Shown piece by piece: positions 1-14,100 of a stretch of 64,000 bases of DNA (position 1 is the first letter of the stretch; every line of letters begins with the position of its first letter). The translations under genes and the position numbers were made by a program. Under the pieces are notes generated by a model. The model had not been told where the DNA came from, did not search any database, and saw only the letters and a program-made list of their open reading frames with translations. Source of the DNA: Aphidius gifuensis (Eukaryota; Arthropoda; Insecta; Hymenoptera; Braconidae); the NCBI RefSeq assembly GCF_014905175.1, contig NC_057788.1, positions 62,001-126,000 on the forward strand, written 5' to 3'.

Positions 1-3000
1 GATGCAGAAGTGAAAAGCACTTGTTTCCTTTTTTATTTTTTCAAATAAAAATTATAAGGAAAAATATTTTGAAAAAATTATAAAAAAAAATCATTCTGAT
101 TTTACAATGAAATTATATATAGGTATATTCACTAAAATTTACATGTGTAGATTGCAAAGAGAAGGTAAAAGTTATTTTTTTATTTATAGAATAAAATAAT
201 ATATAATTTTGAATATTTATTTAATTTATCTGGCAAATATATTGTGAGACTTGATAATTTATTTTTATAGATTCAGTATTGGTGCAAGAGTTGTCTGGTT
301 TTTTTATTTAAAAAAATTCATTTATAGATCTTTATGTGTAATTATTATTATTATTATTATTATTTATATTAATTTATTTTAATGAATGCAAAGATGCGAC
401 AACGTATCATGGTATATAAAAAAAAAAAAACAAGTGAGAGGTAAAAATAAATACAAAAAAGGTAAATTATAAAATTTAGTATCAAACTATCAATATATGA
501 ATTTTTGTTTCTCGCGTGCCATTCTCACTTTTATACATGAAATACTTGGGATAATATTTATTTGGTATGCCGATTGCAATTGTGAGTATGTATATTGTTA
601 AATGACACTACTAACATCGACCTAAATGCCTGCTAATGTTATTTTTTCATTTAAAATTAAAATAATATATCTTTCTCTTTCATTATTTCTTCATGCGAAA
701 ATTGAGAATTGCTTCCCCAACAAATAAAAATTATATATATGTATGCAAACGTTTGGACAGCTCATGAATCATCATCATCATCAGCTGATGGTATTTTCCA
801 ACAAATAAAAGAGTAAAAGACATTGAAAAAATTACAAATAAATAGCAATATTTTTTCTGGACAAATTTAGACAGCTATTGAAAATATATAAATATATAAA
901 CATTACCGCATATTTAATAGTGAGGTGTAATTATCATCCCAAGGGCCTATCCCACGCTATTCCATCTGCAGAAGTGGGACACAAGCATCAAGCGAGATAA
1001 AAAAATAAAAATAAAATCACCGGCGCACGCCAAACGATTCAACAAAAAAATTATATTTTATAAAATTTAAAATCAACAATTACAAATAAATAATTAACTC
1101 GCATTAATTTCATCTTAAAAATTTTCATTTCACAATGATATAAATTGAAAGCAAAATTATATAATAATTTTTATCAGTATATATGTGTATAGAAATATAA
1201 TATTTGATAAATATACAGTGCTTTCAAATGAGTTGGATAATATATCAAAATAATTTGAAATATCATTGACAAGATAAATGTGTCTTGAAAATATTTTATA
1301 TGTATATACTTCCTGGATGAGGCGTTTTGCACTAAAAGAATTTTTGAGTAGTCGTCGTCGTCGTTGTTGTTGTGTGTGGTTTTTCCCCTTTTATTTATTT
1401 ATTTTTTTTTCTTTCTTTATATATGAAAATCATACATTATATATATTTGATCTGAAATAAAATTTAAGACAATGGTTTAACGTGGGCGATGCCTAACCCG
1501 AGGTGATTCTCCATAGTGTATATTCCATTCTCTATCCTGCAGGTATTTCCATTCTATATATTTTTTATTTTTCACACTCTTGGTCTTTGATGAAAGTGTG
1601 ATGCATTATCATTTTGTCATTGAGTCTCTTCCTCATTGTTCACATTCACTGCACAGTGATAATCATGAAAATATAAAGATGAAGATGAGATTGCAATATC
1701 CGCTTTGAATTATTAACATATCCAATTAACCAAAATGACAAATTAACTAAATACCCGCATATACTAAAAATAAAATCATTAATCAATTTTTTATTTTATT
1801 GCTTGAAAATTTGTTGATTTATTATTTTTATTTTTCAAGATCAATTAGAAAGATATAAATTTTCATTTTTTATTCAATTATAGATTAAAGAAAAATTATT
1901 AATTAGTTGATTGTTTTTTTTAAATATTATTATATATAAAAAAAAAAAAAATCATTGCAAATAAAATAACTTTATTATTTCCGTCATCAATTTATTTATC
2001 ATTTATAAATTTAAAGAAAAAAAGGATGCCTATAACGTTTCCACCTCCCGGAACACATTGCTCTGTATCTTTGCTTCATCTAAAGAGGTCTTGCATATAC
2101 ATTTAAAAATTTATATATATTATTATATCCTTTTGTTTATTATTATTTATCTCAAAGAGTCACACTCACAATTTACAAAAAAACCATATATAAATGTGAT
2201 AAAGTATGTGTATGTTGATGATATTTTTTCAAATAAAATATTATGTATATTTGTACTTGTGATACAACTCTCTCACTTTCTGCAAGAGCATTTATATGTA
2301 TAGATAGATAGAATAATATTCGAGAGGGCCTAGCCTATCTTCATTGCCTATGTGGCCTCACCTCTTGTCTTTAACCTGCACCTTTGCTTTAAGATATTTC
2401 TTTGGTTCTCCATCTGTATGTATTATGTACTTGGATATCATTTATTTTTTGTGTTGTGAAATTACCACGAAGTCGTCGCACGAGTGCATCGTTCTTCTGG
2501 AATTTTTTTTCTATTGTTGTTTTTTTTTTTGATCTTTTAAATAATTCACTTGCTTTAAATTCATTTCCTCATTTCTTTGATATTTCGCAGATGTTGATTA
2601 TATTTAAATTATATCAAATTTCATTTATTTTTCAATCAATTCAATTGCGCGCGCGAGGCAAAATTATTTTTATCCATTGATGGAAAATTTAATTTGTCAA
2701 TGAGTTTATATTTTATTTTAGTGATAAATAATAATTAACATGTTATTAGATAAATAAAATAAAAATATTATACATATATTAAGATTTATGCAATGACTTG
2801 TGTGAGTCATAAAATAAATTGAATCTTGTCAAATGAATTTTTCAAAAAATGAATATAGAGAGTTTTGCTTATGATGGAAATTGTAATTTGGCTAGTTGTC
2901 AGATTTTATATTTTATCTTATCTGCCTCCATCAAAAGTCATTGAAATAATAATAATAATAGCTGTGTTTATCATTTTCATGATAAAAATATTAATTTATA

Positions 3001-3505
3001 TATTACAATAAACCCCATTAAATAAATAATAATTGCGATTGATTGATTGATTGATTGACAAGAGTCATTTGGACAACCTCCTAATAATTATATTATATTA
3101 CATGAATAGTCATTAATAAATTTCCAATTAATCAGCGAAATATTAATTAACAGTTACTCAATATTAATTACCAATATATAAATAATAATTTCACTTTTTT
3201 TTTTTTTTTTTTTTCTGATAAATCAATATTTATTTTCTTATTTTATAATAATTTCTAATTTAATGTTTTAATTTATGAGCTTTTGAAATTTTAAGCAATT
3301 TTTAAAATTATAATTGGCATAATAATATTGAGTAAGTAATTTGTATACATATTTAAATTCAATTTAAATTTTTTATTTTTACTATTACTAATGAAAATGC
3401 GAATCTTTTAATTTCAACGTGTAATGGAAATATTTTCTTTTGTATTACAGAAATACAAGTTAATAATTATTAGATAATAAAGTATCACTATAAATCATCT
3501 ACAAC

Positions 3506-3537
<32 letters not shown>

Positions 3538-5083
3538 GCAACAACAATCGTCACAATTATTGTGACACTGCAAAAAATAAAATAAATAATAAAATTATAT
3601 TGAACAATTATAATGTAAAATCATCGTGGAAAGTAAGTATATATAAAATATTTCAACAAGTATAATTCAATATAGCATATCAAAATGATCACAATGCAAA
3701 ATAGTAAATAGTAAATAGTAAATAGTATATATAAGCAATGTGACTAGGCGCAGCCGAGAGCTTCATAAAATAAAATTAAAAAAGTTTTTTTAAAAATCTC
3801 TCCTGACGCAGAATACAATGAATGTGAAAGACATGAAATACATACATTTAAAATGAGCTAAAGAAAAAAAAGAGTTATACATACCGTCATCATCACCATC
3901 ACCACCAACAACTTTTTAAATAAAAAAAAAAATAAACAAATGAATAAAGTGAGATCACAATGATGATGCTAGACAATATATTATATAAAATTAAAGAATA
4001 AAGAATAATAAGAAGGATTGATCCGTTCATTTTGTTGAAAAGGATGGATCGCGATAAGGTATAACAATCGAACAGCACTTCTTTGCACCGCCCTGTATAT
4101 TTTATAAATTTTCTATTATTGCAACATGAAAAATATATTCTTTGACTTTTTGTTTATAATATATATATATATAAATAAATAATTTTGCTACAGGGTGCGT
4201 ATATAATTCACCGCGATATTATTTCGTCATGCTGAGACAATCCCGTTGCGAATTAATCGTGTGATGTTGAGATGTTGAGATGTTGAGATGTTGTGTGAGC
4301 CTCCCCTTTTATTCAAAAAAATAAATAATAAAATTATGTGTTTCATCAGGTTGTTGTTGTTGTTTTTTTTATAGATAGATTTATTTATTTAAAAAAAAAA
4401 AAACGTTATGGATTATATATCACGAGAGAGTTGAATTAAAATTATTATCAAAGGTCTTACTCGACAAACTTTGGTGCGAGTTAAGTAATGTATATTGATA
4501 GATTTTAAATAAACATTAAATTAAGTTTAAATAATCTCTTCCGTGCAATGACGACGAGGACCAAGACGAAGAAGAAGATAAAGATGATGACGATGAGGTC
4601 ATAGCAACGCCGTTGGCACTACACATTTTACTTTTTAAATAAAAAAAAAAAAAAATATAAATAAATAAATTTTATGAACGCTTTTGCCGCTCACCTGGGG
4701 TTCAAATACTCATCTTCACTGTGTATTTTATTTTCTCTCCAATAGTCTGATCCAAGTCCCATTGGAATGTCGCTGATAATTTCTTATTTTTTAAAATATT
4801 AACCTGGGGCATGTGATGATAAAAGCATTTACACGGATAATATTTCAAATTACTTGACTAACAGTCGTTTTTTTTTTAATTTTTTTTTATTTATTGTTTA
4901 TTTAGTAACTTACTTAAACTTGTTGAATTATTATTATTTATATTTTCTTAATTTCAAAAACTTTCTTTTTTTATTGATAAATTAAAGACACGTTGTTGTT
5001 GTTGTCGTTGTCGTTGTCGGTGATGTATATTTATCTTGATAAATTTTGTGGTTTTTGATTGTACCAAAATGCTTTTTTAACAA
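1..5083. other. A+T-rich intergenic region, no gene recognised
   Basis: No open frame here resembles a known protein. The open frames present are 60-92 codons long and are mostly translations of T-rich or TA-rich low-complexity DNA. There are many homopolymer runs and ATT/AAT microsatellites. The right end must contain the 3' flank of the leftward COP9 subunit 8 gene. A short 8-bp tandem repeat lies at 4263-4293. No tRNA-like cloverleaf was noticed. Confidence 0.5.
4263..4293. repeat. Short tandem repeat, unit GATGTTGA
   Basis: Three complete copies of the 8-base unit GATGTTGA are followed by a seven-base partial copy. The array stands in a slightly GC-richer patch of otherwise A+T-rich DNA. 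Confidence 0.85.
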
Positions 5084-5847
5084 TTAATTTTCTAGGAATG
5101 AAACAAATTGTGTAAGTTTATTTAGTTGATCTTCAGTAAGGGCATCACGTGATGGTAAATCTTTATCAACTTTGCAAGGTAAAACTGTTGTATCATCAAT
5201 TGTCCATCCATGATCCAATACAATTTGACGTGATTCATCAAGTGATAAGCCTGTCATTGATGCAAGTACTGTCAAATTAACTGATGAATATGCCTCTGAT
5301 ATTAATGACATTGCACGTTCACGTACATTTTCTATAATAAAATATTAATAATGTATTTTAAACATGTATTCAATTATTCAATTATTCAATTAATTAATTA
5401 ATTACCTTTAAGTGCAAGCATTATGTTAGCAACTTGTTCAGACCACTCATTATTAAGTGCTGTATGTACTGCTGTCCAATCTCTTTGCCACATTCTTTGT
5501 CCAACAATCCATATTTGTGATAATTCTGAACAACTTGATTTAACACTCTTGGGGATTCTTTGCCATAAATATTTTGCATGACACAATTCATTTTGATAAA
5601 GATAAACAGCTAATAATTGTGAATATATTTCTGGTGTTGCAATACAGTTTTCAGCCTAAAAAATATAAACATTCATTAACATAAGTAGTAGTTGGTATAT
5701 TTATTATTTATTATTTATTATTAACCGGTTTAACATGACAACATAACCAAGTTATTATTTTATTTTTATTTATTTATATTTATTAATTACCTCTAGCTCA
5801 GCTTTTTCTAGGTCTTTGACCAATTCATCAACTTCAAAAAGAACCAT
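5084..5847 (-). CDS. CSN8: COP9 signalosome complex subunit 8
   Basis: Three exons on the minus strand: 5791-5847, 5406-5655 and 5084-5331. All junctions are GT-AG, the frame is continuous, and the product has 184 residues. The protein is the PCI-type subunit 8 of the COP9 signalosome, the complex that removes NEDD8 from cullin-RING ubiquitin ligases. Recognition rests on the central block with WQRIPKSVKSS and VGQRMWQRDW, which matches the human WKRIP and VGQRIWQRD blocks, and on the C-terminal end LTQFVSFLEN, close to the human LTDYVAFLEN. The start ATG gives MVLFEVDELVKDLEKAE. Length is slightly below the human protein (about 209), mainly through a shorter region before the C-terminal helix. 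It is first in a run of four same-strand genes, with separate promoters likely. Confidence 0.93.
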
Positions 5848-6390
5848 ATTTTTTTATTATTTATTAATTATTAAACAACAATTTATATTATACTATTTGT
5901 TGTTTTAAATAATAATATGTATTTGTTGATTGATAAGTATGTACAAAATCAGCTGCTGCTGTGTGTATTGTTGTTTGTTGTTTTGATGTAGTGGTGAATG
6001 GTGATGGTGATTCAAAACTGCATTACCATTGATTGATATAAATTTAAATAACAATAATCTAATTTCTATTTTCTAATATATAACTTTATTATTATTAATA
6101 ATAGTACAATTATGTATAATTTATTATTATAACAACACTCATGGATAACAAATATTTAAGGATGGAAGATTATTTATTCCTGATTTTAATAATTATTATA
6201 TTATATTATATTTGTTTTGTTAATAATTAAATGCAGTGTAGTAATTAATTTATCATGAAAATGGGGATTGTTAATTAATTAATTAATATGAATCTTTTAT
6301 TTAAATAAATAAATAAATAAATGTGTGTGTGTGTGTGTGGATGTGTAGGTGAGTGGGTGTATTTGATAAATTGATAAATTGATAAATTCA
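5848..6390. other. Spacer between CSN8 and LIN-7
   Basis: About 540 bp of A+T-rich DNA between the CSN8 start codon and the LIN-7 stop codon. It must hold the CSN8 promoter and the LIN-7 3' UTR. A (GT)n microsatellite lies at about 6321-6339. Nothing else stands out. Confidence 0.5.
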
Positions 6391-7333
6391 TTATTGAACT
6401 TGACGTCTAGTACGAGCAGCTCTTTGTTTATCAAATCTCAATTCCATTTCTTCAAGAACACGTGGAGTATAACGAACAACTAATTTAACTGAATTAAGTG
6501 CTTGTTTTAATAGTTCAACAGCTTTTTCATGATTTTCACCTTCAACACACTGTCAAAAATTAAATAAATAATTAAATAATTAAATAAATAATTGAATAAA
6601 TAATTAAATTGTAAAAATTAGTTACTTACAACACCATTAACAGAAAGTAATTGATCACCACGTTTTAATCCACCATGTCTATCAGCAACACCACCAGGTA
6701 TTATTCTTGATATATAAATTGGTGAATTTTGTTCTTTTCCACCCATAACATTAAAACCAAGACCTTCTTCTGTTTTTGGTAATTCAACAACTCTTGGATG
6801 AGCATGTCCTTCACTTGCTGCAAATGCAGCAACAGTTGCTTTTGCTGTTGCTGATGCTCTGACATCTTGTGATCCCTGTTTTTTAAATTATTCATTTTTA
6901 TAGATAGGTATACCAAATTGTTTTAGGTATTTTATTTATTTATTTACCTGAATGTCAACAGTTTCATAAACATGCTCATAAACTTCTCTAACAGCATTTA
7001 AAAAATCACTTTGTAATACTTTTTGTAATGCTGATAATTTTGTACTTGGTACTTCTCCACCTGATTGAGCAAATAAATACAAATATTACAAAAAATAAAT
7101 CAATAGTCTATTTATACCTATAGAGTAAAAAATCAACTCACTCTTTTGAAGTTTATCAAGTAATTCAATTGCTCTTTGAACATCTAAATATTAAAAAAAA
7201 AAATAATTATTATTATTGTTAATTAATTTTATGTAAACATAAAAATTGGAGCAAATGAATCAGAAAAGATTCACAATCCTTTAGATGAAAACTCACCTCG
7301 TTTGAGATTAAGTGGCTCACAAACTGTTGCCAT
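6391..7333 (-). CDS. lin-7: LIN-7 (Veli/MALS) L27-PDZ scaffold protein
   Basis: Five exons: 7297-7333, 7142-7183, 6948-7060, 6630-6875 and 6391-6549. All introns are GT-AG and the product has 198 residues, close to human LIN7C at 197. The N-terminal half (about residues 10-66) is an L27 domain, with RAIELLDKLQ near its start. The PDZ domain spans about 92-174, with its carboxylate-binding loop GLGF at 102-105 followed by NVMGGKEQNSPIYISRIIPG. LIN-7 family proteins bind CASK/LIN-2 through L27 and channel or receptor C-termini through PDZ, at epithelial junctions and synapses. One junction gives NGVCVEGE where human LIN7 has NGVSVEGE. The last residues, RAARTRRQVQ, match the usual basic tail. 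Confidence 0.96.
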
Positions 7334-7715
7334 TATTATTTGTTTTAATTAAAATAAATATATAATTGCATAAACAATTCAACAAATTGTGGGTGGGGCA
7401 CACACAATAAATACACAGAAGTCTGACACTTGATACTTTATTTATTTTTTTTTTAATTACAAGCTTCAAAGAAGAAGAAGAAGAAGCAGAATATCGCCAT
7501 TTTGATATTGGTTTGACAACAAGCCACTAGAGGACACATCATGTATTAAATTAAATTAAATTATCAATTATTTATTAATTGAAAATTATAAATTTCATTT
7601 TCATATAATTTTATTATATTTTTTCTCTAATTCATGTATCGTCAAAATAAAAAAAAATAAACATAATTAATTTAGATTGTTTTAGTGGATTAAAAAATTT
7701 AAAAAAAATAATAAA
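7334..7715. other. Spacer holding the LIN-7 promoter
   Basis: About 380 bp between the LIN-7 start codon and the BAP18 stop codon. It contains a (GAA)n tract near 7471-7486, a YY1/Pho-like CGCCATTTT at 7495-7503, and a CTCF-like core CCACTAGAGGACA at 7524-7536. The rest is A+T-rich. The motif matches are by eye and their function is not shown. Confidence 0.4.
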
Positions 7716-9075
7716 TTACGCTGCAACTTCCTCAGTTGGACCTTCAAATTCTAATTTAACATTGCATTCTTCTGGTAAATCTTCAACATCAACTTCTGAT
7801 TCTGGTGCATTGAGCATATTTAAAGTAACTTCAGAAGATTTACCATGGCTAATTGCTTGATTTGTTGTTGATACTGGTGTTTGTTGTTGTTGTTGTTTTT
7901 GAGCTGTTTGATTTGGTGTTGATGATAGTGTTTGTTTTCTAATTGGTATACCAGCTTCTTCAAATGCCTTCTTCTTCAGTGTCGTCCGTATCTGTGATCT
8001 AGAAATTTAAAATCATCAATACAATTATTATTATTATTATTTTACAAAAAAAAAAAAAATACTGACGTAGAAAATTGAGGTAATTCAGTCACTTTCAGTC
8101 ACTTTAATCTTGTGTCTTGTGTGTTTTAACTTTTTACTAAAAAAATAATAAAATAATATTTAAATGACTTACACCGTTCTTCCTTTGATGTGTTCACTTA
8201 TTTTATTCAAATCTTCACTGAATTTTTGAACCGAGTGATGTAGCATCTCAATTTCCTCGTCAGTCCATTTACTAAGATTAATAAAACCGAGAATGAAAAA
8301 AAACAAAACCAATACTTTTATTTATTTTGTAATTTAAATTTTCCCGCGTGATTTTACAACGCCATTGTATATGCCAAAATAATAAAAACAAAAGAATGTC
8401 AATTACCAATCAATATGTAAACAAACAAAAAAAAATAAAAAAAAAACATCTTTTATATTTATATAAATTTATATGTATTTTATTAAAAGTTATTATTATT
8501 ATTTAATGATTTACCCAGCTGGTGAATCTGTGCTTGGATGCAGTTGCATTGTGAGCTCACCAAGTTTATTAAAAGCTGCACCAGCAGCGGTAAAAATTTC
8601 ACCAACCTAAAATATAATTTGCCAAGTGTTATTTATTACAATATTGTCGTTATTAGTTGATTTATAAACATATGATATATATATAAATTGAATAATAATA
8701 TAAACAAAACACCGGTTAACATAACCTAACCTTTTTGCCACTTTCTGGATCCATCGCGATAGATTTGTGTGGATTTGTGAATTGTGATTTTTGTTGTTGT
8801 CAGGGAAGCTTTTTGGAGAGGCGGGCTATTTTGTGAGTGACACGTGATCAAAAAAAAAAAAATATATAATACAAGTGATACAAGTGGTGTGTGCGTGTGA
8901 GGGGCTGAAGGGATGAGGGGATGATGGGTCACTTTGTAATTTGTAGTGGGGGTCATAAAATATATATTTTTTTTTAATACAAAATTTGGAGTAAGTAATT
9001 CTACAAATTTCAAATGAAAATGGTATGTTTTTTATTTTTGATTAATTTAAGACTCACCTTGCTGGCAGAGTTCAT
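7716..9075 (-). CDS. Chromatin complexes subunit BAP18 homologue, two alternative first exons
   Basis: Shared exons are 8515-8606, 8173-8271 and 7716-7998. Two first exons each end in phase 0 and fit the shared body: a distal one (9058-9075, MNSASK) and a proximal one (8731-8754, MDPESGKK). The products are 163 and 165 residues, and the distal form resembles the human start MTSASTK. The body opens with VGEIFTAAGAAFNKLGELTM, almost the human sequence. It then carries a SANT/Myb-like domain (about residues 38-85) with KWTDEEIEMLHHSV and ending near KGRTVSQIRTTLKKK. The rest is a low-complexity, Q/T-rich and acidic tail. BAP18 (C17orf49 in human) associates with NURF and MLL1 chromatin complexes and reads H3K4me3. 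The distal start is the more family-like. Confidence 0.9.
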
Positions 9076-9691
9076 TATTAAATATTTAATTATATTGTTC
9101 AATAAAATTAATGATGTGTGACATTGATCGTTGTTAACTGTTTCATATAAATAACTCTTTTTTTTTTTTCTTTTTTTTTTTATTTATTTTTATATCATGT
9201 TTTTTTTTCCTGCTCCATGCAGTTCTGCCCTCTTGTGTCACTAGTGAGATTTAATTTTAATTGTCCTTGATTATTTATTTATTTATTGATAATAGTATAA
9301 TACCTGTTGATTATTATTATTTCACATAAAAATATAAAATAATTTCAACAAATTATTACCAACAATTTTTATTGTTTATTTGTTAGGTAACTTTTTTTTT
9401 TTTGATAACGAAAGCTATATATATTTTTGTAATCTGTAATGTGGGATGAAAATTATTTCGTTGATTATATATTATAATATGAACACCTTTATGAAAAGTA
9501 AATTAGAGAAAAAAAACTGAGCCAGGGACAAATTAACAAAACCACGATACAAATAGTGTAAAAAACCACAAATGTGACACAAGGTTTTTAACTTTGGTAA
9601 CACACTTTTTTGATAAAAACAACAATAATAATAATATTGGAAAAATAATTTTTATTTTCAATTTAAATTAAAAAAACTAACATAAGTAAAT
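9076..9691. other. Spacer between BAP18 and BCDIN3D
   Basis: About 615 bp, A+T-rich, with several long T runs. It should contain the promoter for the distal BAP18 first exon, plausibly around the GC-richer patch near 9220-9250, and the BCDIN3D 3' UTR. No open frame is convincing. Confidence 0.4.
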
Positions 9692-11196
9692 TTATTTATC
9701 ATCATCATTATTGTTATTATTATGATTTTTTTGAAATATTAAAACTTTTCTTCCCCATGTGTTATGATTAGTGGCAAGTAGCCTCTTGAAGCCACAATCT
9801 TCACCACAAATAATATCTTCAATCCACTTGTTCATATCTCCTTGAATTTTTAATAATTTAAAAAGTGGAAAATCATCATGATTGCCAGATTTTCTCAGTC
9901 TTCTTGATGCATTTCTGTAGCACTTCCATGGTTGTGGTTCAATAACCACCATATCAGTTAGACTACATATTTTTTTGATAAATTCAACAAGACCCTCATC
10001 ACCATTATTCAAGTGTATCCACATGGTTATTGAAAAACAAAATATAACATCAAATTTATTTCTCTCAAATGTTTTCAAGTAGTCATTCAATACCTTGTCA
10101 CATTCATCACTGACAACATCCAGGCATTTATAACTTATTGATAAATTTTCATTGCTATCACGAGCTCGTTCAATCAATACTCCATCCAAATCAACACCCA
10201 ACATATTGACATCAACATCCGGAAGTTGATTTGCAAGATAATTCCACAAACCAACTGTCAAATTCTATAACGAAAAAAAAAAAAACATAATATAATATAC
10301 GTGTCTAGACCTTGTGTATATATAAAGGAGAAGAAAAAATAAATCGCAATTTCAACATCACAAGTTTATTTATATATACGCATATATCAATTCATCTTTT
10401 CCTTAAAAATAAAATTGTAAAACATTGTCTCGTTGAAAAAAAAACTTGAAATTAAAATCTATTTTTAAATTAAATCTCAAAAGCCAATGTAAATAGCTGA
10501 GTAAGTGTATTTTTTTTTTTTTTTTTTTTAAATGGAAGCAAAGCGCCGACAGATGATGGCGCGTGTGTCTTGAATCTTGATATAATTAAGAAATCTTAAT
10601 GTAAAGAGCTACTAAAAGACAAGAAAAATATATTATATTTTTCTATTTTTAAATGCAGCATCTAAATATATTGTGTGTGGAATTTTTAGTACATATATAG
10701 GGCTATCATTTTGTTAATATTATCTCTCTTTCGAGTTTCGCCTCAAAAGTATTTAAACATAAGTAACACAGAGAGATATATAGAAATTTTTACAATTTCA
10801 ACGTCCGGCAGCTGTTTCCGCGTGTGGTCGGAAATAATATTACAACTTTTTCCAACACAAGTTGTGTTAAAATTAATAGGTACATAGACAACTGTCTGCT
10901 TTATATAGTTTATCAACATTTCTAAAAACCACTTACAAGTATACACACATAAAAATATATTTTTAAAAAATAAAAAATAAAATACTTACTCCGGCATTAC
11001 AGCCAACATCGAGGGCAATGTATTTCCTGTCAAATTTATTTGTTTGCCACACTCCTTGAGGAAGCTGTTGGATACGCTCATCAGCCGAATGAAAGTTGTA
11101 ATAATTTATAAAATTACCATGACGACTTGCACCTGGTTCACCACCTTTAAAATTCAATGACTCTGACTTGACATTATTTAAATGTTTATCCGCCAT
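9692..11196 (-). CDS. BCDIN3D: RNA 5'-monophosphate methyltransferase (BCDIN3D type)
   Basis: Two exons: 10990-11196 (69 codons, phase 0) and 9692-10264. The donor is GTAAGT and the product has 259 residues. The first exon ends in the S-adenosylmethionine motif I, ALDVGCNAG, at about 61-69. Exon 2 carries GVDLDGVLIERA, FSITMWIHLN (about 146-155) and EPQPWKCY (about 178-185), all diagnostic of the Bin3/BCDIN3D methyltransferase family. Human BCDIN3D O-methylates the 5' monophosphate of tRNA-His and of some precursor microRNAs, and the same cytoplasmic role is likely here. The C-terminus ends in an Asn/Asp homopolymer tail. The single intron is about 725 bp, longer than most in this cluster, and splits the SAM motif from the rest of the fold. 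Confidence 0.94.
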
Positions 11197-14100
11197 TTAA
11201 TTATTATTATTATTTAATTATTTTATTATAATAATAATAAGGTTTTTTTTTGGTAACACGTGAGTTATAACATGGTTGATGATTCGATGACGACCACGAC
11301 AACATTGAGTAGTGCTGCCGTCTACAGTTTTTATTATCAACTATTATTGTTATTATGTATTTTTTTTATTGTTAACGTGCGTAGAGTTTTTTTTTCAAAA
11401 ATTATATTATACCGGTATATATTTATAATGAGACATTATTGACGACTCAATAAATAATTTGATGATAAAAATGAAAATGAAAAAAAATAAATGAAATGAT
11501 GCTGTGTTGAGACTGTTGAGAGCGGAAGGATAATTTGTCCACGACCCAGATTAACTTGGCCTTCGATGACAGTCCTTGGGGTCACGGTGAACTTTTGAAA
11601 TTTCTTGAATATTATCTCTTACCAGTTTGTCATAATATTATAATAATATTTGCCGAGTAAACTATAGTCTATGACCCGACAAAAGGACCTTAATCAATTT
11701 AATTAATAAATAAATGGAACAGCTTCTCGTTTAATATTCAAATATCAAAAGAAATTAAATAAATCTCTAAAAAAACTGTCAATATAAATTTATATTTTTT
11801 AAATTTTTATAAATTTAAATAAAAATATAATATATATTTATTTATATAATTTTTTTTCCATTTTTCGAGCACGCCAAGAGAATTTTGGTAAAAATGAGTA
11901 ATCAGATAATACACCTGGACTCATCAAGATGATTTTCAATAGGCAGGTGGTACATATTATATATACGGCTATACGAGCATCAGCAGCAACATAAAACCAA
12001 CACCGAAATAATTTAAAGAAAAAAAAAAAAATTTTATAAGAGAAGCGTGTGCCACGAAAAGAACGGACCATCAGTCGCGTGCTTATATTGCTTTATTTTT
12101 TTTTTCTTTGTGGTCCAACCGGAAAAAAAAAAAAAAAAAAAAATATATCATCGGCAGATGGTTTGGAGTCACGTACGCGTGGTAAAGATAACGACTTTTC
12201 GTTGCATTCATTTTTTATATATAATAATAATAAATAATTACGAAAAAACAATGTTTATAATTTTTTTAAAAAATTTCTATAAACATCAATTGTTTATAAT
12301 TTTATCGTCTCAACGAAAATTCATATCTCAAAAATATTAAACAACATTATGTAACAGTTATCATTTTTAAATATAAATTTAAAAAAGATTATTCAAGGGT
12401 GAAAATGAGATAAGATTATTCGGAGAGGAAAAAAAAATAATCATCAAAGACAGATAAAGATAGTAAATTTATTTTCATCAAGATAACTTGAAAAAAAAAA
12501 AAAAAAAACATTGATGAAGATGAAGATGAAGATGATGGGTGTATCAGTTTCAAATATTTCCACATCTGTTAATAATTTCCTCAAAAATATATTATAGATA
12601 ACGGTTATTTTAGATAAAGATTTTTCCTCCCAAAAAATAATTCTAAATTTGATGATGATGATGATGATGATATTTGTTGAGTAAAAAAAACATAAATTAT
12701 ATATATATTTGCAATAAATATGTATAGGCGGTAAAAAATAATATTATTACAACAACAAAGAGTCCAAAAATTAAAGTCAATGAAGAATATATATAATACA
12801 GCTGTCTATTTTAAATATGTGTGGCTTTTCTTCCTCCTCCCACTTTTATTTGTAAATAAAATTTATGTTTTTTTTTTTTTTTTCAAAATATATATTATTG
12901 TCATCATTTTTTTAGCCATGATGAAATGTTGTTTTATATATATTTATTTCGAGACATACGTAGGCGCCAGTGTCTACCCAAAAAATAAAAAACATATCAA
13001 ACTGGAAGATACTGGAAGGTTGTCGCATTTGCATTAACCAGAACACACTTCCTAGATAATATCACCATCTAGTGTAGCTAGCTATTTACAAATATAGAAG
13101 AGGGAAAAAAAATAAGAAAAATAATAATTTAAAAGGTGAAACTCAGTCATTTCCGGGAGTCGATTTGGTGCAGAAAAGTACCGACATCCGGACCCCATAC
13201 ATTGACAAGGTGTGTTTTTTTTTTTTCACCTACAAATTTGAAATCCGGAAAGGATAAATTTTGACAAAACTTTTAGAGACTACCCTTGGGGTGTTCCTTC
13301 TTTTTCTACCCTCTAATAAAAATAATAAAAATAATAAAAATAACACACACACGCATGATTTTAAAGCGTTCACAGCAGCAGCAGCAGGTAGAAAAAAATA
13401 TATATACCAATTCCTTAGAAATATGCTTTCAAACTAGAAAAATAAAAATCTGTTGATCTCTTTGTTAAACATAAAAGTCCAACCACCTTGGACATCTAGA
13501 GAAAAAAAAAAAAAACACCCTGTTCTACATGAAACTATAAAAAAAAAATATAAAAAAATTATATATCAATTTTATTATTTGGATGATCTAGAATATTTTT
13601 TTTCTTCATTGAAATTATAATAACTGTGTAAACATGTAGTTTTGAGGTTTTAAATTTCTATAATAATCATGGAAAAATATTTTTTTTTTTTTTGTATGGA
13701 GGGCTTAGTTGGATTTAAAGAAAAAGGAAAGAAAAATATGTATGTTGTATTTTATTATTGTTACTCGACTTTTATCGTATATATTTTTCATGGGGTTGAA
13801 AAAACATTGTTGAAATGAAAAATAATAATATATAATTCAGGAAGCGGATATTCATTGACAATGAGCCGATTGACTTGGTCTTGTTGAATATATACATATA
13901 TATATTTATACATTTATTTATACTTATTCTGCTGTTGCTGCTGAATAAATGTGTTTAAGAAACTTTTTGATCTGCCGGAAGTACGTATAGAATCAAAACG
14001 GATGACGCTATTTCCGGGATGTATGATCTCCAAAGTCTCTCCGGATTAAACCTCCCTTGATTTACAAAAATTTGAATATAGCTTTAAGCTTGATTAATAT

